From an uncultured Pseudoflavonifractor sp. (GTDB lineage: Bacteria > Bacillota_A > Clostridia > Oscillospirales > Oscillospiraceae), in assembly GCA_947575475.1 (NCBI GenBank), contig CANPNN010000101.1, positions 1-5,422 on the forward strand: a stretch of DNA of 5,422 nucleotides, written 5' to 3'. The translations under genes and the position numbers were made by a program. This document shows positions 1 through 4,260 of this stretch, one piece after another; the first letter of the stretch is position 1, and each line of letters begins with the position of its first letter. The notes under the pieces were generated by a model, which was not told the DNA's origin, searched no databases, and saw only the letters and a list, made by a program, of their open reading frames with translations.

Positions 1-708
1 GGCTCCGCCGCCCTTGCCGCGGGCCGCTCCATCCAGATCGAGGACGGCATCACCGTCACCATCAACGGCGCCCGCTTCTCCCCCCGAAATGTCAAGGGCG
101 AGCAGGTCCCTCTCTTCTCCTACGACGGCACCACCTACGCCCCCGTCCGCGCCCTGTGCGAGGCGGCGGGCATGACCGTCAGCTACGACAGCGCCAGCCG
201 CACCGCCAGGATCACCACGGAGGATATGGCCCTGGCCGCCGACCCCAACGCCTCCAGCTACATCACCGCCGACCGGGCCAGGGAGCTGGCCCTCCAGCAC
301 GCCGGGGTGTCCGCCGCCGACGCGGTTTTCCTCCAGACCAAGCTGGACCGGGAGGATGGGGTCGTCTGCTACGACGTGGAATTCTACTCCGGCAGCACGG
401 AGTATGACTACGACGTCGACGCCCTCACCGGCGCGGTGCTCTCCTTTGACCACGACCTGGACAACTACTCCATCCACCGCCCCTCCTCCGGCCAAACCGC
501 CCAGGAGGATCTGATCTCCTCCGCCCAGGCCCAGCAGATCGCTCTGGACCGGGCTCCCTCGGGCGCCCGGGTGGTCAAGTGCGAGCTGGACCGGGACGAC
601 GGCCGCTATGTCTACGAGGTGGAGCTCCGGGAGGGCCGTACCGAGTACGAGTGCGATGTGAACGCCGTCACCGGGGTCATCCTCAAGTGGGAAGTGGACT
701 ACGACTAA
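1..708 (+). CDS. Secreted stalk-domain protein with two PepSY domains (5'-partial)
   Basis: The frame is open from the first base to a TAA at 706-708, giving 235 visible residues; the start lies outside the window. The first visible residues (GSAALAAG) read like the end of a signal peptide, so probably only the leader is missing. Residues about 16-71 look like a copper-amine-oxidase N-terminal-like stalk domain: a VTINGARF strand, then YAPVRALCEAAGMTVSYD, the usual 'vpvR.laealG..v.wd' pattern. Two PepSY-like repeats follow, about 88-152 and 172-233. Each has an ITADRARELAL or ISSAQAQQIAL helix, a KLDREDG or ELDRDDG turn, a YDVEF or YEVEL strand and a VDALTGAVLSFD or VNAVTGVILKWE ending. PepSY domains are often linked to inhibition of proteases or to cell-envelope proteins; the role here is unknown. 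It probably acts outside the membrane. The domain calls are firm, the function is not. Confidence 0.85.
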   Translation, partial: GSAALAAGRSIQIEDGITVTINGARFSPRNVKGEQVPLFSYDGTTYAPVRALCEAAGMTVSYDSASRTARITTEDMALAADPNASSYITADRARELALQHAGVSAADAVFLQTKLDREDGVVCYDVEFYSGSTEYDYDVDALTGAVLSFDHDLDNYSIHRPSSGQTAQEDLISSAQAQQIALDRAPSGARVVKCELDRDDGRYVYEVELREGRTEYECDVNAVTGVILKWEVDYD

Positions 709-719
709 ATAACGACAAC

Positions 720-753
720 AAAGGACCGCCCTGCAAAAGCAGGGCGGTCCTTT
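720..753. terminator. Hairpin terminator shared by the PepSY gene and galU
   Basis: A perfect 15-bp stem (arms 720-734 and 739-753) closes on an AAAA loop. On the plus strand it runs into a T tract (TTTTTCTTTC, 751-760), the classic intrinsic terminator for the PepSY gene, whose stop is 12 bp upstream. On the minus strand it begins just past the galU stop and is followed by a looser T-rich stretch (TGTTGTCGTTATTT), so it probably ends galU transcripts too, less strongly. Confidence 0.9.
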
Positions 754-759
754 TTCTTT

Positions 760-1629
760 CTACAGCGCAGCGGCCTTCTCCTTCAGGAATCCCTTCAGCC
801 ACTCCCCCGTCTCCGGGTGCTCCAGGGCGAAGTCGATGGTGGCCTCCAAAAATCCCTTCAGGTTGCCCGTGTCATACCGGCGGCCCTCAAAGTCCACCGC
901 CACCATCTTATCCTTACCGCACAGCTTCTTCAGCCCGTCGGTGAGCTGGATCTCCCCGCCGTAGCCGGGGGCCTGGTGCTCCAGAATGTCAAAAATCTCC
1001 GGCTTGAGCACGTACCGGCCCAGGATGGCGTAATTGGAAAACATCTCCTGGGGCTTGGGCTTCTCGTTCATATCGCTCACCGAGAATACCCGCTCCTCCA
1101 GGGGGGATACCTTCACCGAGGAATACTTGGAGATGACCTCGGTAGCCACCCGCTGCACCCCCACCGCGGAGGCGTCATACTTCTCCGCCGCGGCGATAAG
1201 CTGTCCGATGACCGGGGTCCTCCCCCGCATGATGTCGTCCCCCAGCAGCACGGCGAAAGGCTCGTCCCCTACAAAGTGCTTGGCCCGCCAGATGGCATGG
1301 CCCAGGCCCTTGGTCTCCTTCTGCCGGACGTAAAAGATGTTGGCAAGGTCAGCGGCATGGCGGACCTCATGGAGCTCCCGGTCCTTCCCCGCCTGCAAAA
1401 GCCGGGTCTCCAGCTCCGGGTAGTAGTCGAAGTAGTCGTCCATGGCGGACTTGGCCCGGTTGGTGACCACCAGGATGTCCTCGATGCCCGCGGCGGCGGC
1501 CTCCTCAATGATATACTGAAGGGCGGGCTTGTCCACCAGGGGCAGCATCTCCTTGGGCACCGTCTTGGTGGCAGGCAGCATCCGGGTCCCCAGCCCGGCG
1601 GCGGGTATGACTGCTTTGCGAACCTTCAT
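760..1629 (-). CDS. galU: UTP--glucose-1-phosphate uridylyltransferase
   Basis: This 289-residue protein is the usual length for bacterial GalU/GtaB. The family makes UDP-glucose and pyrophosphate from UTP and glucose-1-phosphate in the cytoplasm, feeding surface polysaccharide, glycolipid and galactose pathways. Visible signatures in order are the nucleotide-binding loop AAGLGTRMLPATK (10-22) with K26 in the following KEMLPLVDKP, GLGHAIW (108-114), the metal/nucleotide GDD (130-132), EKPKP (189-193), SNYAILGRYVLKP (198-210), GGEIQLTD (224-231) and YDTGNLKGF (252-260). All look intact. The ATG at 1629 has AAGGAGGA about 7 nt upstream, which fixes the start. The gene sits 41 bp downstream of queT on the same strand with no clear terminator between, so an operon is likely. 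The stop is TAG. Confidence 0.96.
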   Translation of the reverse strand: MKVRKAVIPAAGLGTRMLPATKTVPKEMLPLVDKPALQYIIEEAAAAGIEDILVVTNRAKSAMDDYFDYYPELETRLLQAGKDRELHEVRHAADLANIFYVRQKETKGLGHAIWRAKHFVGDEPFAVLLGDDIMRGRTPVIGQLIAAAEKYDASAVGVQRVATEVISKYSSVKVSPLEERVFSVSDMNEKPKPQEMFSNYAILGRYVLKPEIFDILEHQAPGYGGEIQLTDGLKKLCGKDKMVAVDFEGRRYDTGNLKGFLEATIDFALEHPETGEWLKGFLKEKAAAL

Positions 1630-1645
1630 CGGACATCCTCCTTCG

Positions 1646-1664
1646 GATCTGTATTTACCAGATC
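1646..1664. repeat. Inverted repeat in the queT-galU gap
   Basis: GATCTG (1646-1651) and CAGATC (1659-1664) form a perfect 6-bp inverted repeat around a 7-nt loop, within the 41-bp gap and just upstream of the galU ribosome binding site. No T tract follows in either direction, so it does not look like a terminator. It could be an operator half-site pair or an mRNA hairpin that sets galU translation. The evidence is only the symmetry. Confidence 0.35.
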
Positions 1665-1670
1665 ATATAT

Positions 1671-2198
1671 TTACAGCGCGGAAAGCCGCTTTTCCGGGAT
1701 CATGCTCCGGAAGGCTTTGACTTTGGGCATGCCCTCCAGGAGAAGCATTCCCAGGATATAGCACACGCCCAGCTCGCCCAGGCCTACGCTAAGACCGTTG
1801 ACCAGCCACGCCATGGGAAGGGCGGCAGTAAAGCCGTTTGCCTCAGCAAAGCCGATGGTGAAGCCCACCAGCACCGTGTTGCAGATGACGGGGGGCAGCG
1901 GCGCCAGCCACTTGTTCTTCAGCTTGCTGGTCCAAAGGGCGGCGATGAGGGTGGCGGCTGACCCTACCACAATATCCAAAACGCCGTAGGGGGAGAGCAG
2001 GTTGACGATGAGGCAGCCCACAAACAGCCCCGGTACGGTGCAGGGGAACAGGAAGGGCAGAACGGTGAGCGCCTCGGCGAAGCGGAACTGGATGGGCCCG
2101 AAGGTCAGGCCGAAGATGTTGCCAAAATAGCCCATCACAGCATAGAGAGCGGCCACCATTGCGGCCAGGGTCAGGTCTTTGGTACTGAATTTGCGCAT
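1671..2198 (-). CDS. queT: QueT-family ECF transporter substrate-binding (S) component, queuosine precursor uptake
   Basis: A 175-residue, strongly hydrophobic protein with about six membrane segments. It carries the QueT family signatures FGPIQFRFAEALTVLPF (33-49), NLLSPYGVLDIVVGSAATL (66-84), WLAPLPPVICN (97-107) and GELGVCYILG (141-150). QueT proteins are S components of energy-coupling factor transporters. They bind a queuosine precursor such as preQ1 or queuine at the membrane and use a shared ECF ATPase module encoded elsewhere. The frame stays open upstream to about 2516, but the ATG at 2198 is clearly the start: GGAGGT (2213-2208) lies 9 nt before it, and the upstream translation is not protein-like and spans a promoter. 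A long structured leader precedes the gene. galU follows at 41 bp. The specific substrate is inferred from the family. Confidence 0.92.
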   Translation of the reverse strand: MRKFSTKDLTLAAMVAALYAVMGYFGNIFGLTFGPIQFRFAEALTVLPFLFPCTVPGLFVGCLIVNLLSPYGVLDIVVGSAATLIAALWTSKLKNKWLAPLPPVICNTVLVGFTIGFAEANGFTAALPMAWLVNGLSVGLGELGVCYILGMLLLEGMPKVKAFRSMIPEKRLSAL

Positions 2199-2352
2199 GA
2201 TAACATAACCTCCATTTTTTGATTCAGAGGCGTTTCCGCCTCCACAGCACGCGCGCCGCGCACAGGGCCGGAGGTCCCTTTCCCCGGAGGCAAGGCGCAA
2301 AGCCTCCGGACGGCATTCTCTCCGGCCGTTAGACTGGTTGGGGGGACCAGCC
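2199..2352 (-). promoter_or_regulatory. Structured queT leader RNA, candidate preQ1-type riboswitch
   Basis: From the expected transcription start near 2352 to the queT ATG lie about 154 nt with four hairpins, read on the minus strand. (1) A 7-bp stem, 2352-2346 with 2338-2332 (one G-U pair), has a CCCCCCA loop. (2) An outer 8-bp stem pairs GGCCGGAG (2327-2320) with CTCCGGCC (2273-2266). (3) Nested inside it, an 8-bp stem pairs CCGGAGGC (2309-2302) with GCCTCCGG (2291-2284). (4) GAGGCG-GAAA-CGCCTC (2242-2227) has a GNRA loop. ACCTCC (2275-2270), overlapping the 3' arm of the outer stem, is a perfect complement of the Shine-Dalgarno GGAGGT. queT genes in this bacterial group are known to be preceded by preQ1 riboswitches. 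I could not match this leader to a specific class, so the ligand is inference. Confidence 0.55.
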
Positions 2353-2358
2353 GAGGCC

Positions 2359-2364
2359 ATTATA
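2359..2364 (-). promoter_or_regulatory. Extended -10 promoter for queT(-galU)
   Basis: On the minus strand a perfect TATAAT (2364-2359) is preceded by TGG, giving the extended -10 motif TGnTATAAT. The -35 at 17-bp spacing (TTCCCT, 2387-2382) matches the consensus at only three positions, as is common for extended -10 promoters. Initiation about 7 nt downstream falls at G2352, exactly where the first leader hairpin begins. A terminator lies upstream, so queT is transcribed independently of the SpoIIQ-like gene. Confidence 0.75.
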
Positions 2365-2453
2365 CCACACCCCTCCGAAAAAGGGAACAGGATTTTCCTT
2401 CTCTTTCCCCCGGCGGACCGACAGAATGAATGTACGCCCCAACTCCGCAGAAA

Positions 2454-2484
2454 AAGACCCCCGGAGAAATTCTCCAGGGGCCTT
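2454..2484. terminator. Intrinsic terminator after the SpoIIQ-like gene
   Basis: The hairpin has a 5-bp inner stem (2463-2467 with 2471-2475), one C-A mismatch, a CCCC/GGGG stem (2458-2461 with 2477-2480), a second mismatch and three closing pairs. On the minus strand it is followed by TCTTTTT from 2457 to 2451, giving a good terminator about 55 bp past the SpoIIQ-like stop. The plus strand also has a T tract (2488-2493), but no plus-strand gene runs into it. Confidence 0.75.
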
Positions 2485-2509
2485 GACTTTTTTCTGCTGT
2501 TGCTGTATC

Positions 2510-2539
2510 CTATCATTTAGATGTTCATCTAAATGATAG
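2510..2539. repeat. Perfect 30-bp AT-rich palindrome
   Basis: The 14-base arms CTATCATTTAGATG (2510-2523) and CATCTAAATGATAG (2526-2539) are exact inverse complements separated by only TT. The palindrome abuts the stop codon of the SpoIIQ-like gene (2542-2540), with no gap. It has no following T tract on the minus strand, and the real terminator lies further on. It could be a protein-binding operator, a 3' mRNA stabilising hairpin or a cruciform-prone site. Its AT content contrasts with the GC-rich genes around it. Confidence 0.8.
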
Positions 2540-3277
2540 CTATCTCTTCGGCAGATAACCCAGCGGATCCACGCTCTCTCCATCCTTTGTCATGCTGAGA
2601 TGGAGGTGAGAGGCCTCCGCGCTCTCCGCGATGGCGCTGGTGCCCACCGAGCCGATCACGTCCCCCGTCCGCACCGGGTCGCCGATCTCCACTGTAGGCA
2701 CCGCCGCCAGATTGGAGCAGGTCGACATCACGCCGTCCGCATGGAGGATGACCACCGTGGTCCCCATCAGATCATCGGTGTAAAGGTCCGAGATCGTCCC
2801 CCCCGCCGGGGCTATGACCTGGGTCCCCGCCGGGGCGGCGATATCCACCCCGTCATGGGTGCGCCAGTCCCCCATGGTCTCGTCATAGTTCAGCGTCTCC
2901 ACCGCCCAGGGCCGCAAGACCTCCCCCTTCACCGGCCAGGTAAACACCGAAGCGGTGGCGGTGGTAGGCTCCGCCGCCGGCGCCTGGGAGACTTCCGTCG
3001 GAGCGGTGGCCTCCGGGATAGGCTCCGCCGTCGGGGCGGGGCGGGGGGTGGCGGTGGCGGGCGGCCTCACCGCCGCCGAAGGAACAGGGGCCGGCGTAGG
3101 CGCGGGGGTCACCACCACGGTGACCCGGCCCGACACCGGCTCTGCCGGCTCCTGCCCAAAGCCGGAAAAGAGATAGTAGCCTGAAACTCCCAGCGCCGTC
3201 ACGCACAGGAGAAGGACGATGTAGAAACCCTTTCCCGCCATGAAGTCGCTGACACGGTCCTGTATCGTTCTCTTCAT
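2540..3277 (-). CDS. SpoIIQ-like membrane-anchored LytM/M23 domain protein
   Basis: 245 residues: a short basic cytoplasmic end (1-17), one membrane helix (about 18-38), a long Pro/Ala/Thr linker rich in TPAP-type runs (about 55-110) and a C-terminal LytM/M23 domain (about 111-245) beginning FTWPVKGEV. The M23 family consists of zinc peptidoglycan endopeptidases. Zinc ligands appear present as H141 and D145 (WRTHDGVD) and H226 of HLHL (224-226). However, the catalytic His of the usual 'Y.HL' motif is replaced by Asn189 in TCSNL. Loss of that His is also seen in sporulation SpoIIQ proteins, which bridge the forespore and mother-cell membranes with SpoIIIAH. The order of TM, linker and LytM, the ETMGDWRTHDGVDI segment and a sigma-F-like promoter support SpoIIQ. 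An active M23 endopeptidase remains possible. The start at 3277 has GGAGGT 9 nt upstream. Confidence 0.88.
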   Translation of the reverse strand: MKRTIQDRVSDFMAGKGFYIVLLLCVTALGVSGYYLFSGFGQEPAEPVSGRVTVVVTPAPTPAPVPSAAVRPPATATPRPAPTAEPIPEATAPTEVSQAPAAEPTTATASVFTWPVKGEVLRPWAVETLNYDETMGDWRTHDGVDIAAPAGTQVIAPAGGTISDLYTDDLMGTTVVILHADGVMSTCSNLAAVPTVEIGDPVRTGDVIGSVGTSAIAESAEASHLHLSMTKDGESVDPLGYLPKR

Positions 3278-3321
3278 TTGTTTTGCACCTCCGAGGCTAA
3301 GTGTTGCCAGCCCCAGAGGTC

Positions 3322-3349
3322 TTTATACCCGAAAAAAGAAAAATTATCC
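3322..3349 (-). promoter_or_regulatory. Possible sigma-F/sigma-G-type promoter of the SpoIIQ-like gene
   Basis: On the minus strand GGATA (3349-3345) is followed after 14 nt by GGGTATAAA (3330-3322). This resembles the forespore pattern (G-A/T-ATA, about 15 nt, GGnnAnAnT), differing at the last base. Read as sigma-A, TATAAA would have no acceptable -35. It lies 45 bp upstream of the SpoIIQ-like start and overlaps the stop codon of the XRE gene. The match is short and the region T-rich, so this is tentative. Confidence 0.35.
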
Positions 3350-3676
3350 CTGCTTCTCCCGGCAGCCCAGCACCGCCCGCAAAGCCGCCAGCAGCTCCTC
3401 CCGCTCCCGTCCGGACATGGCCCGGAACAGCTTGAGAAGCTGCTCCTCCTGGGCGGACGGCTCCTCCCGCGTCCCCTCCTGCTGTCCGAACAGCCGGTTG
3501 GCCGATAGGCCATAGAGCTTCAGCAGCGCGGAAAGGGTCTGCAGATCCGGCTCCGCCACCCCGTTTTCATAGCCCGACAGGGTCTTGTTGTTGATCCCGG
3601 TCATGGCCATCACCTGCTTTTGGGTCAGGCCCCGCTTCTCCCGGGCCAGCCGCAGGGCAAATCCAAATTCCTCCAT
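3344..3676 (-). CDS. XRE-family helix-turn-helix transcriptional regulator
   Basis: The 110-residue protein has an N-terminal Cro/CI-type HTH (about 5-63): LRLAREKRGLTQKQVMAMTGINNKTLSGYENGVAEPDLQTL..LLKLYGLSANRLFG. The recognition helix falls around 29-37. After an acidic linker (65-78) comes a C-terminal helical segment (about 79-104, EQLLKLFRAMSGREREELLAALRAVL), of a kind often used for dimerisation in small repressors. An ATG two codons upstream (3682) is possible but sits only 2 nt from GGAGG; the ATG at 3676 is 8 nt away and is preferred. The gene is 66 bp upstream of the SpoIIQ-like gene on the same strand and divergent from the AbrB-type gene. Its targets are unknown; the intervening AT-rich region is the natural candidate for autoregulation. 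Confidence 0.88.
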   Translation of the reverse strand: MEEFGFALRLAREKRGLTQKQVMAMTGINNKTLSGYENGVAEPDLQTLSALLKLYGLSANRLFGQQEGTREEPSAQEEQLLKLFRAMSGREREELLAALRAVLGCREKQG

Positions 3677-3684
3677 GCGCATTC

Positions 3685-3689
3685 CCTCC
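3685..3689 (-). promoter_or_regulatory. Ribosome binding site that decides the XRE start
   Basis: GGAGG on the minus strand (3689-3685) is followed by two nearby in-frame ATGs. The first, ending at 3682, leaves a 2-nt spacer, too short for efficient initiation. The second, at 3676, leaves 8 nt. This argues for the 110-residue form over the 112-residue one. Confidence 0.65.
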
Positions 3690-3754
3690 CCGACCTTTTC
3701 TTCTTTAATATTAGATACATCATAGCGGCCCCCGCCCTCTTCCGCTCATTTTTC

Positions 3755-3798
3755 CTTATATTTAAGATATTATTTATTGACTTCTTATTTTTTAAGAT
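3755..3798 (+). repeat. Direct repeat flanking the -35 of the distal AbrB-gene promoter
   Basis: TTTAAGAT occurs at 3761-3768 and again at 3791-3798, exactly 30 bp apart, close to three helical turns. Each copy is preceded by CTTAT (3755-3759 and 3784-3788), so the repeated unit is about 14 bp with a one-base length difference. The second copy lies inside the promoter spacer. The pattern fits a pair of regulator sites, possibly for the AbrB-type or XRE protein encoded on either side. The region is AT-rich, so chance similarity is not excluded. Confidence 0.45.
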
Positions 3799-3805
3799 TT
3801 ATAAT
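3777..3805 (+). promoter_or_regulatory. Strong sigma-A promoter P1 of the AbrB-type gene
   Basis: TTGACT (3777-3782), a 17-bp spacer and a perfect TATAAT (3800-3805) make a near-consensus housekeeping promoter in an AT-rich stretch. Initiation is expected near 3812, leaving a leader of about 110 nt before the AbrB-type ATG. Confidence 0.85.
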
Positions 3806-3838
3806 GGACAGGCTGCCCTCCGTTCACAAAAAATTCAT

Positions 3839-3867
3839 TTGACTTTTCTCCCCTTCCGCCGTATCAT
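3839..3867 (+). promoter_or_regulatory. Second sigma-A promoter P2 of the AbrB-type gene
   Basis: TTGACT (3839-3844), a 17-bp spacer and TATCAT (3862-3867) form a second good sigma-A promoter 62 bp downstream of P1, with the identical -35 hexamer and spacing. Initiation is expected near 3874, leaving a leader of about 47 nt. Confidence 0.7.
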
Positions 3868-3920
3868 ACCAGGAGCGAACGGGTAAGAAAAGTATTACTT
3901 GTTGGAAAGGAGGCCCAAAT

Positions 3921-4166
3921 ATGGCCGTGCAGTCCGACAGCCTTGCCGGAAAGTATATGTCCACCGTGAAAATAGGGCCAAAGGGACAGATCGTCATTCC
4001 CAAGGAGGTCCGCCAGCTCTACAACATCCGGCCGGGGGACAGCTTTCTGCTGCTGGCCGACCAGGACCGCGGGGTCGCCCTCATCCCCCACTCCCGGCGT
4101 CAGGAGATGACGGCCCTGTTCTCCCAGGCCTTCTCCCTGGCCTTTCCTTCGGAGGATCCATCTTAA
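3921..4166 (+). CDS. AbrB/MazE/SpoVT-family DNA-binding regulator
   Basis: An 81-residue protein with the swapped-hairpin AbrB DNA-binding domain at about 14-58: STVKIGPKGQIVIPKEVRQLYNIRPGDSFLLLADQDRGVALIPH. The KGQIVIPKEVR and I.PGD elements are the family hallmark. Members act as dimeric transition-state regulators or as antitoxins. No toxin-like gene adjoins it, so a regulator is more likely. The tail (60-81) is short and partly helical, with no ligand domain. The ATG at 3921 has AAAGGAGG 7 nt upstream; an internal ATG at 3957 (M13) would still leave the full domain but has only a poor GGAAAG site. The gene has two promoters, with the adaptor gene 94 bp downstream on the same strand, suggesting control of that exporter. 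Confidence 0.9.
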   Translation: MAVQSDSLAGKYMSTVKIGPKGQIVIPKEVRQLYNIRPGDSFLLLADQDRGVALIPHSRRQEMTALFSQAFSLAFPSEDPS

Positions 4167-4207
4167 GCGATTTTTAATCTCTTGTTTATAATTTTTTCTT
4201 TTCCCTA

Positions 4208-4216
4208 TGCTATATT
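4208..4216 (+). promoter_or_regulatory. Possible extended -10 promoter of the adaptor gene
   Basis: TGCTATATT (4208-4216) fits the extended -10 pattern TGnTATAnT; no good -35 is found at 16-18 bp. A second TATAAT (4187-4192) lies upstream, also without a -35. The AbrB-type gene upstream has no convincing terminator, so readthrough may supply transcript as well. Confidence 0.4.
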
Positions 4217-4260
4217 GTGGACTTGCAGCAGCAACCCAGATTTGGAAGGAGAACCTACTT

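Noticed and set aside
1680..1697. Hairpin CGGAAA/TTTCCG at the end of queT as a terminator
   Set aside because: It lies within the coding sequence, has only 6 bp and no following T tract on the minus strand.
817..1761. Long plus-strand open frame opposite galU
   Set aside because: galU on the minus strand is unambiguous across this span. The plus-strand translation shows no domain and is a high-GC shadow.
2199..2516. Extension of queT upstream to a 281-residue protein
   Set aside because: The extra 106 residues are compositionally unlike the family and would overlap the TATAAT promoter and the leader hairpins. The ATG at 2198 has a good ribosome binding site and matches the usual QueT N-terminus.
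2510..2539. dif/Xer recombination site
   Set aside because: The length is right, but the arms do not resemble Firmicute dif arms, and perfect symmetry with a 2-bp centre is unlike the asymmetric XerC/XerD site.
3683..3838. A sigma-A promoter for the XRE gene on the minus strand
   Set aside because: The best candidate (TTGTGA-N17-CATTAT) matches only four of six bases in each hexamer and lies far upstream. The region is AT-rich, so such matches are expected by chance; the XRE promoter is unresolved.
3921..4166. AbrB-type gene as the antitoxin of a toxin-antitoxin pair
   Set aside because: No small toxin-like gene follows or precedes it. The next gene is a large membrane adaptor 94 bp away.
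4164..4186. Terminator after the AbrB-type gene
   Set aside because: Only a weak 7-bp AT-rich stem with a mismatch (AAGCGAT with ATCTCTT) can be drawn; it is not stable enough to call.
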